From: Bifidobacterium tsurumiense
GTDB taxonomy: Bacteria; Actinomycetota; Actinomycetes; Actinomycetales; Bifidobacteriaceae
Length of the DNA stretch: 64,000 bases
Direction: 5' to 3'
Assembly: GCF_000741765.1 (NCBI RefSeq)
Contig: NZ_JGZU01000015.1
Span: forward strand, 248,001 to 312,000
Part shown: positions 47,669 to 56,123 of the stretch, piece after piece
Position numbering within the stretch: position 1 is the first letter of the stretch
Layout: each line of letters opens with the position of its first letter
Translations under genes and position numbers: made by a program
The notes under the pieces: generated by a model
The model's database searches: none
Seen by the model: only the letters and a program-made list of their open reading frames with translations
Told to the model about the DNA's origin: nothing

Positions 47669-48343
47669 ATGTGCGGAAGATTCACGGTAGCCATTGACTT
47701 CAGCCAGCTTGCGCTGGACCTTGATGCCGAACTCGAATCAGGATTACCGGCACCCTCATGGAATATCGCTCCGACCCAAACCATCGCCATAGCTGCACAG
47801 GATGATCGCGGCACCCGCCATATTGCGCCCGCATATTGGAGCTTCATTCCCCCATGGGCAGACTCGAAGAAACTCGCCTATCCCACGCATAATGCGCGTA
47901 TCGAAACCGCGCTGAACAAGCGCACTTTCAGCGAAGCCGCGCATTCACATCGAGCCATAATTCCCGCCACAGGCTATTACGAATGGGATCAGCACAAGAC
48001 TCCCCACTATTTTCACGACGCAGAACGGCCGATTCTGTTTCTTGCAGGGCTGTATAACTGGTGGCGCCCAAACAAGCAGTCGCCTTGGCTGCTCACCTGC
48101 ACCATTCTCACGCGCCAAGCCACAGGAGGAGCCGCCGAGGTTCATAATCGCATGCCGGTGCTCATAGGCAACGATCTCGTCGACCCGTGGCTCGACCCCG
48201 CTTCCGAAGCACGACCTCTTATGGACGAAGCGAGCGCGAAAGGGGCGCAACTTTCCGATCAACTCAGCTCACATACCGTTGCCAAACTCAGAGGCGATGG
48301 GCCGCAACTCATCGAACCCGACGAATTCACACTCAGTATATGA
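47669..48343 (+). CDS. SOS response-associated peptidase (SRAP, YedK/HMCES family)
   Basis: Forms a covalent thiazolidine link with abasic sites in single-stranded DNA and shields them. The 224-residue protein has all catalytic residues at near-standard positions: Cys2 in MCGRF, Asn75 in THNARIET, Glu105 in GYYEWD and His159 in VHNRMP. The start is fixed by Cys2: ATG 47669, with GGAG 8 bases upstream. A LexA box upstream supports SOS control. Confidence 0.93.
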   Translation: MCGRFTVAIDFSQLALDLDAELESGLPAPSWNIAPTQTIAIAAQDDRGTRHIAPAYWSFIPPWADSKKLAYPTHNARIETALNKRTFSEAAHSHRAIIPATGYYEWDQHKTPHYFHDAERPILFLAGLYNWWRPNKQSPWLLTCTILTRQATGGAAEVHNRMPVLIGNDLVDPWLDPASEARPLMDEASAKGAQLSDQLSSHTVAKLRGDGPQLIEPDEFTLSI

Positions 48344-48472
48344 GGCACGAATATACGAGAGCCTGTGCGTGAAGAACCAGGGCATCCGGCAATAACGGCC
48401 GCAGAAGCCGACGGGCGCCCCGCAATATTGCAGAAGCGATTCTCCTGAGTCTCATTCGCATACCCAGACCGA

Positions 48473-50860
48473 CTACCGAGATAACCGGACACCTGCCGCG
48501 GCCATTGTTTCGACATTCACCACTGCCGGCAAGCCTTGCACTCCAAGGGCTCCACTTATTCCACGCTCTTCAAGGAGCTCACCGGATCGACCCGATCCAG
48601 CACAGGATTGGTCATAAGCTGCACCAGCAATGCGAATGCCAAGGTGACGGCAGCCGCGATGGCATAGCTCCACGGTTGAATTTCTATCTCGAAATACAAT
48701 CCAGGCAAATTCAACGCATTCGTCAGCAAACTGGCTACCAAGCGCCCCAGCGGCCAAGCCGACAACGACTCCGGCAGCAGTCAGGAGTATGGTCTCCTTG
48801 TCGACATATGCGTGCACCTCGCGGTCGTAGAATCCCAACACCTTCAGCGTGGCGATTTCCCTCACGCGCTCAGAAACATTGGTATTGGCAAGCACGAAGA
48901 GCACCACCAAAGCCAAGCCTCCTGCGAATGCGACAATAAGCGCGACCACGGCAATCATCAAATCGAATTTAAAGGTCTGCCGCATCTCCTTCGTGCTCAT
49001 CGCAGTAAGCACCTTGGTGTCATCCTTCAACTGGTCCACATATTCAATCTGGGAATCGTCAGAGCCGGATAGCTTGGCATACACCGCATTCATCTCCACG
49101 CCATCCACGGTATTGACATTCACATCCTTGGCCGCTTCGGACGCCGAGTCCGTGGAATCGGAGGAATCCGTAGCATCCGTGGAACCGGTGTCATTCGACG
49201 AGTCAAATAGCTTGTCGTAGCACGCAGCAGTCATATACACATCGGTGCCGATGAGATTGCGATTCAGTGCGGTCACTGTCACCTCGCCGCGCATGCGCTC
49301 GCCATTGGCCATCGTGACGGTTTCACCGCTCTTGACACCCAAGGAGGCGGCGGCGCTCTTGGAGACGATAATGCCGTCATCATTCAAGGCAATGCTGCCG
49401 CCACCGTCCGCATTGCTCAACGACACCATCTCCGGCAATTGCGAAGCATCGGCAACCGTCACCAATTGCACCTTTTCGGATTCGTCGCCGCCAGTTACCA
49501 ATTCTCCGTTCTCAACGCGAGCCAACATGGTCGCTGTGGTTCGTCCATCGTCCTTCAGCCGTTGCCGCATACTCGCCATATCACCATCAGCGGCGATGGA
49601 CATCATGTCATATTGATACACACCGCCATACTGCCGCGATCCCAAAGTGGCAACGGTGTCATTCAACGCCAGACCACACACGATCAGCGCTGTGCACCCT
49701 GCCACACCACCGATGGTCATGATCAACCGACCTTTGAAGCGGAAGATATTGCGCACCATAACCTTGTTCAGGAACTTCATTCTGCGCCATAGCGCTGGAA
49801 TAAGTTCCAAAGGCACGCGAGCGCCGGCCTTGGGGGCCTTCGGCCGCATCAGCACTGCGGGCATATGCCGCATTTCGCTGCGGCTGGCGATTATGGTCAC
49901 TATCAGCACGCCAACAACGAAAAGCAATACGCCTGCGCTGCCGTAGAGCCAGTCATATTCCAGACTGACTCCGGGCACGATATACAGCCCTTCAAGAATC
50001 TTCAGCAGGAAAGCCGGGATTCCCAGGAAGCCGACCAGATCACCCAGACCTCCGCCAATAAGGCAGGCGAGCAGGGCGAAGAGCACATACCTCATACTGA
50101 CGGACACATGCCCATATCCCAATCCCATATAGGTTCCGATCAACCCGCGATCTTCTTCAACCATGCGAGTCATTGCGGTCAGCGTCATCAGCACCGCGAC
50201 CAACAGGAATACCACAGGGAAGGCTATGCCGAGCGAATCGATGGAACTAATATCCGATTTGATATTGGAGAAGCTTCCCACCGAGGCGCGGGTGTTGATG
50301 TACCACTGCGACTTGGGGATATTCGATTCCACCTCGCTGCTCTGCTTCTCGAATTCTGCGTCCGCATCGGCCTTGCGCTGATTCAATTCCTGCTGAGCAC
50401 TGTCGATTTGCGCCTGCGCCTGCTGCAATTGCGCATTGGACACAATGACTGTCTGCTGCATCTGCTCAGTGGTGGCGCCCATGGCCGCAAGCTGCTGGTT
50501 CAGACTTGCCTGATTTTCATCAATCTGCGCCTGGGCTTGGGCGAATTGGTCATCGGCTTCAGCACGCGCATCGGCTATTTTCTGGTTGGCCTCATCGATC
50601 AGTTGTTGCCGCCTTGCATCCTGTCGTTTCGTTTGCACCGATTCCTCGATGCGGTCGATCACCGTGCTCACCGCCTGGTCGTAGCTTGACGTGAAGGTAT
50701 CCAAATCGGCGGCTCCGTTGACTCGCATCGATATCGCGCTGTACACATCACCGCTCACGCCATCCGAAGGAGCGAAGAATGTGTAGTCAACCGTCGAAGT
50801 GGAACGGAATTCTGCAGACTCATAGCCATCTGGATTGGAAAGATCCTCGGGATCAAGCAC
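48473..50860 (-). pseudogene. FtsX-type ABC permease, C-terminal fragment (frameshifted)
   Basis: The larger part of a permease whose N-terminus is encoded at 51055-51612 in another frame. It covers the end of the first ectodomain, a long coiled coil rich in Ala/Gln/Glu ('DEANQKIADARAEADDQFAQ' region), three membrane segments, a second ectodomain and the final FtsX domain ('NVSERVREIATLKVLGFYDREVHAYV'). Near 48740 an extra base moves translation out of frame. The true end, ...TNPVLDRVDPVSSLKSVE, is in the other frame and stops at 48556, whereas this frame runs on to 48473 as nonsense. The two shifts cancel, so the intact gene would run 51612 to 48556. Confidence 0.8.
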
Positions 50861-51054
50861 AACCGCGGTTATGGTGAGACTCGTCGGGAAAGTGATCTCG
50901 TCTTCAGTGCCATCGGCGTCGTCGGCGTCTTCAGTATCGGCAGTGTCGGAACTCGCAGTATTGGAATCTTCAGTGCTGGAATCTCCGTTGCTTTGAGTCG
51001 AAGAGTCGTCACTGCTTTCGGAGGAGGTGCTTACCGTCAGCGTATCGCCGATTT

Positions 51055-51612
51055 TCAGCCACTGTCCTTGATGAATTTTCGGGTTACCGCGATCTGCCCC
51101 GAGCTCTTGGGCATGGTGCCGTCAAGAAGGTATGGCCGATTCATGCCATTGGTACCGATTTCGCTCATCGTAACGGTTTTTTGCGTGCCGTCGATTGTGG
51201 CATAGATCGTTGCCGAACGTTCGGCCTGCACATCTTCGACCCCTTGCACTCCCTTCAATGCCGAGATGTCATCATCGGTCATGCCGAGTGTGGACATGGC
51301 TTGGATGTCGTACAGCCCTTGCGCATTGTAGAAGCGATTCGTAGCTGCGAACATATCGAGGCAGCCGGCATGGATGCCGACCAATATGGCAACTCCCAAT
51401 GTGGTGATGAAGGTGATGGACAGGAAGCGTTTCCAATTGCGCACCCACATGCGCAGCATATCTTTTACCAACGCTCCGGACATACTGGACCTGCGCCGCA
51501 CCACATTGCCGCGCTTATTTCCAGAGTCTCCCGATTGCTTGGCAGCCAATGCCTTTTGTTGTTTCACGTATTGTTTCACATAACGCGCAGAATGTTTCAC
51601 GGCATGTTTCAC
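51055..51612 (-). pseudogene. FtsX-type ABC permease, N-terminal fragment (frameshifted)
   Basis: A 185-residue start of the permease continued at 50860-48556. A basic head with four near-identical GTGAAACA units is followed by a membrane segment ('FLSITFITTLGVAILVGI') and the beginning of an ectodomain. The frame ends soon after 'VTRKFIKDSG'. With one added base near 51067 it reads F-I-K-G-Q-W-L-K-I-G-D-T-L and joins the downstream fragment. GTG 51612 is the likely start, 15 bases after the ATPase stop. Whether the break is real or a sequence error is open. Confidence 0.8.
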
Positions 51613-51626
51613 GATTCATCACCGCC

Positions 51627-52328
51627 CTACCATTCAATATCCGCAATAGGCGTCGGCGCTGGATTCACATCCTGGGCAATGACCTTGCCCGAACGAAAAC
51701 GGATGACCTTATGCGCCATGGGAGCGAGCGCGGAATTATGCGTAATAATCATGACCGTCATGCCTTCGTCACGGCAGATATCCTGCAAGAGCTGAAGCAC
51801 ATCCTTGCCTGTGCGGTAATCCAGGGCTCCGGTAGGTTCGTCGCACAGCAATAATTTGGGTTTCTTCGCAATCGCCCGGGCTATGGACACACGCTGCTGC
51901 TCACCACCGGAAAGTTGGGCCGGAAAGTTATTCAGTCTTTCGGCAAGCCCCACCTTGCCAAGCGTCTCGGCCGGATCGAAATGGTCATCGCAAATCTGCG
52001 AGGCCAATTCCACATTCTCCAATGCCGTCAGATTGGGCACCAGATTGTAAAACTGGAACACAAAACCGATATCGTTCCGTCGATACGTCACCAATTCCCT
52101 TTTGCTCAAACCGGTGATATCACGATCCCCGACCACAACTCGACCCGAAGTGGCAGTATCCATTCCTCCAAGAATGTTCAGAGCGGTAGTCTTGCCCGCT
52201 CCGGAAGCGCCCAGGATGACGGTGAGCTCACCTTCTTCTGCCGTGAAACTGGCTTCGTCCAATGCACGCACTGCAGTGGAACCAGAAGAATACTCCTTGA
52301 TCACATGGTCAAATTCGATATACGCCAT
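51627..52328 (-). CDS. ABC transporter ATPase (LolD/MacB type)
   Basis: A 233-residue ATPase: Walker [11 protein letters not shown]-loop '[19 protein letters not shown]', signature LSGGEQQRV, Walker [13 protein letters not shown], switch His in IITHN. GGAGG lies 7 bases before ATG 52328. It pairs with the frameshifted FtsX permease directly downstream; such pairs act in envelope stress or peptide resistance, substrate unknown. Confidence 0.92.
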   Translation of the reverse strand: MAYIEFDHVIKEYSSGSTAVRALDEASFTAEEGELTVILGASGAGKTTALNILGGMDTATSGRVVVGDRDITGLSKRELVTYRRNDIGFVFQFYNLVPNLTALENVELASQICDDHFDPAETLGKVGLAERLNNFPAQLSGGEQQRVSIARAIAKKPKLLLCDEPTGALDYRTGKDVLQLLQDICRDEGMTVMIITHNSALAPMAHKVIRFRSGKVIAQDVNPAPTPIADIEW

Positions 52329-52702
52329 CGTGCACCTCCATGTTCAACGAACAAACCTGTGCTTCTTCTATTGTGCCTCATGATGCTGCAAACACACGCA
52401 AACCGGTGTACCAATTGCGTTTTAGGCGCATACGCATGTTCATACATATGCGCCTGCGGGCATGTTTCGCACCATCGCCGAATGTCGAATGCCAGAAGAG
52501 CGCCTTGCGGCATCCCGATCGTTCAAGGCGATGGCGATATCAACATGCGCAATTCGATATCGCACTCCCGTGCCTTCCGGGGCAGGGACTGCCATACAAT
52601 ACGGTTGTCGTTGACCTGTCGGCATATGCACTCTTTCGACTGCACAGTCGTGTGGCATATCGTCCAGCGGGCACGACATGACTGCGAGAGGGAGCACTTC
52701 CA
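52329..52702. other. 374-base divergent region
   Basis: Between the ABC ATPase (minus) and an APC permease (plus). It holds the inverted repeat at 52424-52455; nothing else was recognised. Confidence 0.4.
52424..52455. promoter_or_regulatory. inverted repeat AGGCGCATA-N14-TATGCGCCT
   Basis: Perfect nine-base arms about 100 bases upstream of the ABC ATPase. Either an operator or an RNA hairpin for the ABC operon leader. Confidence 0.35.
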
Positions 52703-54178
52703 ATGACCGACATCGCCAATGACGCGACACCACCCAGCAATACGACAACGCAGAAAGGCGAAGAGCCAGCGCTGCATCGTTCGCTCAAGAACAGACATAT
52801 CCAACTCATCGCTTTGGGCGGCGCCATTGGAACGGGCCTGTTTTACGGTTCCAGCGAATCCATCGGACTGGCGGGCCCGAGCATCATTCTGGCCTATCTG
52901 ATCGGCGGCTTGGCCATTTTCATGATTGTGCGAGCCATGAGCGAGATGTCCGTAGAAGACCCCAAGGCCGGAGCCTTCAGTTATTACGCCTCACGATATT
53001 GGTCAAAACGCGCAGGATTCGTGTCAGGCTGGAATTACTGGTTCAACTACATTCTGGTGTCGATGGTGGAATTGGCAGTGGTCGGATCCTTTGTGAACTA
53101 CTGGTTCCCATCCATTCCGCAATGGGCATCCGCAGCCTTCTTCTTGGTGCTGATCACCGCGGCCAATCTGCTGGGAGTAAGCCAATTCGGCGAATTTGAA
53201 TTCTGGTTTGCCACCATTAAAATCGCCGCGGTCGTTGCCATGATCGTCGGTGGCATCGTGGTGCTCCTGCTGCATTTGCCCACAGCTTCAGGAGTGGCGG
53301 CATCCTTCGCCAACTGGTTCACCGCCGATGGAGGCTTCCTGCCCCACGGACTGCTCACCCGCACGGACCAAAGCCAATGGACCGGCTTGCTGATGGCCCT
53401 ATGCGTTGTCATGTTCAGCTTCGGCGGGACGGAACTCATCGGCATCGCGGCAGGCGAAACCGCCGATCCACGCCGCACAATCCCCAAGGCCACCAACGGC
53501 ATTATCTGGCGTATTTTGGTGTTCTATATCGCCGCGCTCGGCGTCATCATGGCGGTCATGCCATGGAATACCATCGATGGAACGGCCAGCCCTTTTGTGC
53601 AGATCTTCGATTCCGTCGGCATCCATGCCGCCGCAGGAATTCTTAATTTCGTATGTCTTACGGCCGTCATGAGCGTGTACAACTCCGGACTCTATGCCAA
53701 TTCCCGCATGCTCTATTCCTTGGCCCACCAAGGCAATGCACCGGCATATCTTGGCAAGCTCAGTCGCAGAGGAGTGCCTGTGGCAGGCGTGCTCACCTCT
53801 GCAGCCATCACCGCAGTCGCCGTGGTTATCGTATTCCTCTGGCCACAATTCGCCTTCAACTACCTGATGAGCATCGCCACCATCGCAGGCATCATTAACT
53901 GGTCGATAATCATGATCACCGAAATGCATTTCCGCAAGGCGGTAGCCGCAGGGGATGGACCAAAGGAGCTTGCAGGATTGCATGGCGATGAAGCATTGAA
54001 GAAGCTGCATTTCCCCCTGCCCTTGCCACGCATTATGCCCTGGTTGGTTTTAGGCTTCCTCGCAATAGTCGTCGTATTGATGTGCCTGTCGCCCAGCTAT
54101 GTCGTGGCCGTGATTATCGGACCGATCTGGTTGGTTATTCTGCTAGTTGCCTACCAGCTCACGCAATCGAAACGCTGA
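52703..54178 (+). CDS. APC-family amino-acid permease
   Basis: A 491-residue transporter with twelve membrane segments, GGAIGTGLFYGSS near residue 38, 'GGTELIGIAAGE' and a short basic C-terminus. It is similar in plan to the permease at 45435-46982 but with a different loop pattern; cationic or aromatic amino acids are possible substrates. GAGGGAG lies 10 bases before ATG 52703. It is followed by two strong stem-loops. Confidence 0.88.
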   Translation: MTDIANDATPPSNTTTQKGEEPALHRSLKNRHIQLIALGGAIGTGLFYGSSESIGLAGPSIILAYLIGGLAIFMIVRAMSEMSVEDPKAGAFSYYASRYWSKRAGFVSGWNYWFNYILVSMVELAVVGSFVNYWFPSIPQWASAAFFLVLITAANLLGVSQFGEFEFWFATIKIAAVVAMIVGGIVVLLLHLPTASGVAASFANWFTADGGFLPHGLLTRTDQSQWTGLLMALCVVMFSFGGTELIGIAAGETADPRRTIPKATNGIIWRILVFYIAALGVIMAVMPWNTIDGTASPFVQIFDSVGIHAAAGILNFVCLTAVMSVYNSGLYANSRMLYSLAHQGNAPAYLGKLSRRGVPVAGVLTSAAITAVAVVIVFLWPQFAFNYLMSIATIAGIINWSIIMITEMHFRKAVAAGDGPKELAGLHGDEALKKLHFPLPLPRIMPWLVLGFLAIVVVLMCLSPSYVVAVIIGPIWLVILLVAYQLTQSKR

Positions 54179-54183
54179 ACAGA

Positions 54184-54216
54184 GCCGATACCCTGCGCAA
54201 TTGGGAGGGTATCGGC
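54184..54216 (+). terminator. stem-loop after the APC permease
   Basis: Eleven-base perfect arms (54184-54194, 54206-54216), starting five bases after the stop. Confidence 0.65.
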
Positions 54217-54221
54217 ATATA

Positions 54222-54263
54222 GCAATGCGGAGTGCATTTCATCGAATATGCACTCCGCATTGC
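54222..54263. terminator. 16-bp perfect stem-loop between convergent genes
   Basis: Arms 54222-54237 and 54248-54263 with a ten-base loop. It lies just after another stem-loop and 38 bases before the AGE-family stop codon, so it probably serves the minus strand. Confidence 0.65.
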
Positions 54264-54301
54264 CGTATCTTCGTTACCGACGCTTCTGCCTCGATCCGCA
54301 A

Positions 54302-55549
54302 CTACTCAGCTTTGCGCTGCGTCGCCACGGCGATGGACAGCGAGGGATCATGCAGCGGAATCATCATCGACTGCACAGCGTGATAGAGATCTGACTTTCC
54401 TGGCCATACCGTGTCGATGACTTCGTTATTGCGGTTGAGCTGGTGGAACCACGAACCGCGCTCATGATCAATGACGAACTCATTCACATACTGCAGCACC
54501 GTGGCAAACCAGCGCTTGTAGTCTTCTTTGCCGGTTACGCGAGCAAGCACCGCAGAAGTGTTCAAAGCCTCGGCCAAGGTCCAATGCATACGATCATGCA
54601 CAACCGGCTTGCCCTTCCAATCAGTGGTGTAGACGATGCCCGGGGCACCATCCGCATTCCAAGCATCCTCCATGGCACGGGAGAACAGATGCTCGGCGAC
54701 CTCGACCAGGTGTTGCTTCTCAGCATCTTCCAGACCGGCACTCAATGCATACTGCGTGATCAGACGAGCCCACTCAATGCCGTGGCCGGGGGTTGCACCA
54801 TATGGCTTGAACTGATCATCCGGTTTGTCTTGATTGTATTCAAGGTCTGCTTGCCAATCCTGAGTGAAATGCTCAGGAATACGCCATTGATTAGCCTCGG
54901 CCCATGCGATGACATGCTTGATGATTCGGCCTGCGCGTGCTCTCCAGCTTTCATCGCCTGTGACATCCGCGACGGCAAGGAACGCCTCAACCGAATGCAT
55001 ATTGGCGTTCAGTCCACGATAGGTATCCAACTGGGTGAATTCGGTGTTCCACGTATCCACCGACAGACCAACCTCATCATCCCAGAAATGATCCAGGAAT
55101 ACGCGCTGAGCATCTTCCAGCAGATCCTTGGCGCCCGGGCGACCCAGCAAAGTGGCCGAGGAAGCAGCGAGCAGCACAAAAGCGTGGGCATAGCATTGCT
55201 TATCCGCAGCCGGGACGCCATCCGCGGAAATCGAGGGATACCAACCGCCATTGGCATCATCATGCAGCTCGCCGCGCAAACCGCGCAGACCTGCATCAAC
55301 CAGTTCCTCAGCTCCTTGGAATCCGGACATGGCTGCCAAGGAATACACATGGGTCATGCGGCATGTGATCCATGTGGCACGTTCACGATCCTTCCAAGGC
55401 GTGCCGTCATCGCCCAGCCAATACGATCCGCCCTGCGGCGAAGGGAACTGCCTGCCGAATGCAAACATGGTATCTCGCTGCTCATTCAAGAATGCAGCAT
55501 TTTCCGGAGTGCCTAATTGGTACTGACTATCGTTGACTTCTGTTTCCAC
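54302..55549 (-). CDS. AGE-family epimerase/isomerase, probable D-mannose isomerase
   Basis: A 415-residue (alpha/alpha)6-barrel protein of the N-acylglucosamine 2-epimerase family. Landmarks are 'WITCRMTHVYSLA', 'YAHAFVLLA', 'NMHSVEAFLA', GATPGHGIEWARL (the PGHxxEW signature) and 'MHWTLAEALN'. Within the family these best fit the mannose isomerase (YihS-like) branch, which turns mannose into fructose; cellobiose 2-epimerase is the alternative. The context of beta-mannosidase and alpha-galactosidase supports mannose. Start GTG 55549 with AAGGAGG six bases upstream. The palindrome GTAACGTTAC lies just upstream of that. Confidence 0.85.
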   Translation of the reverse strand: METEVNDSQYQLGTPENAAFLNEQRDTMFAFGRQFPSPQGGSYWLGDDGTPWKDRERATWITCRMTHVYSLAAMSGFQGAEELVDAGLRGLRGELHDDANGGWYPSISADGVPAADKQCYAHAFVLLAASSATLLGRPGAKDLLEDAQRVFLDHFWDDEVGLSVDTWNTEFTQLDTYRGLNANMHSVEAFLAVADVTGDESWRARAGRIIKHVIAWAEANQWRIPEHFTQDWQADLEYNQDKPDDQFKPYGATPGHGIEWARLITQYALSAGLEDAEKQHLVEVAEHLFSRAMEDAWNADGAPGIVYTTDWKGKPVVHDRMHWTLAEALNTSAVLARVTGKEDYKRWFATVLQYVNEFVIDHERGSWFHQLNRNNEVIDTVWPGKSDLYHAVQSMMIPLHDPSLSIAVATQRKAE

Positions 55550-55570
55550 GATATGCCTCCTTAAGCATAT

Positions 55571-55580
55571 GTAACGTTAC
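55571..55580. promoter_or_regulatory. operator candidate GTAACGTTAC
   Basis: Perfect ten-base palindrome with central CG, about 22 bases before the AGE-family start and upstream of its ribosome site; LacI-type in form. Confidence 0.5.
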
Positions 55581-55601
55581 TCGCGCATTCTGCATACGCA
55601 T

Positions 55602-55916
55602 TTAGTGAACTATGGCTTGACCAGCAGGCCGCACAGCCGCAGAAGTCGCAGGGCAGCTTCGCACCACCGCGGATTCCGCTTCGCTTTCCTGAGCGAGCTC
55701 AGCGCTGGCGCGCATGGACTGCAGCGTGGTAGTGGCATACATGGTTCCTGCCACCACCACTGGAAGAATCATGAGCACAATGCCGGCTGATTCCGCGACT
55801 ATTCCCGGAACTGCAAGGAACAGCCATAAACCGCATGCCGCCAGCAGAGCGAACACTCCCGAAACAATGGCTATATATCGGGCTTCACCACCCTGAGAAT
55901 TCGGATTGCCGTTCAT
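55602..55916 (-). CDS. Small membrane protein of unknown function
   Basis: A 104-residue protein with two membrane segments (about residues 14-34 and 37-62) and a Ser/Glu/Ala-rich C-terminus. ATG 55916 has AAAGGA eight bases upstream; longer starts lack a ribosome site. It lies between aga and the AGE-family gene on the same strand, with an operator-like site 37 bases upstream, so it is probably co-regulated with the sugar genes. No family was recognised. Confidence 0.65.
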   Translation of the reverse strand: MNGNPNSQGGEARYIAIVSGVFALLAACGLWLFLAVPGIVAESAGIVLMILPVVVAGTMYATTTLQSMRASAELAQESEAESAVVRSCPATSAAVRPAGQAIVH

Positions 55917-55952
55917 ATGAGGTCCTTTCCTGATGCAAGCTTCATTACTTAC

Positions 55953-55964
55953 TGAACCGCTTAA
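55953..55964. promoter_or_regulatory. operator candidate TGAACCGCTTAA
   Basis: Imperfect palindrome with central CG; its complement TTAAGCGGTTCA recurs as TTAATCGGTTCA at 58374. Placed just before the small membrane protein gene. Confidence 0.5.
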
Positions 55965-56070
55965 GTAGTAACTATACAACGTCATGAGACGATTTGCAAC
56001 AGCCCTGCACGCTTATTCAACCCCTGCAGGGCAGTCGCAATTCATGGATGTGTCATGTGTCCTTTGTGGG

Positions 56071-56081
56071 CCACTTGGTCG
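56071..56081. repeat. CCACTTGGTCG, shared with the LacI promoter
   Basis: The same eleven bases occur at 61214-61224 inside the palindrome upstream of the LacI gene. Here they lie in the gap before the small membrane protein operon. Confidence 0.35.
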
Positions 56082-56123
56082 CTCACTACGTCGTCAATAG
56101 GCTCAACCCAGAGCAATGGGATG

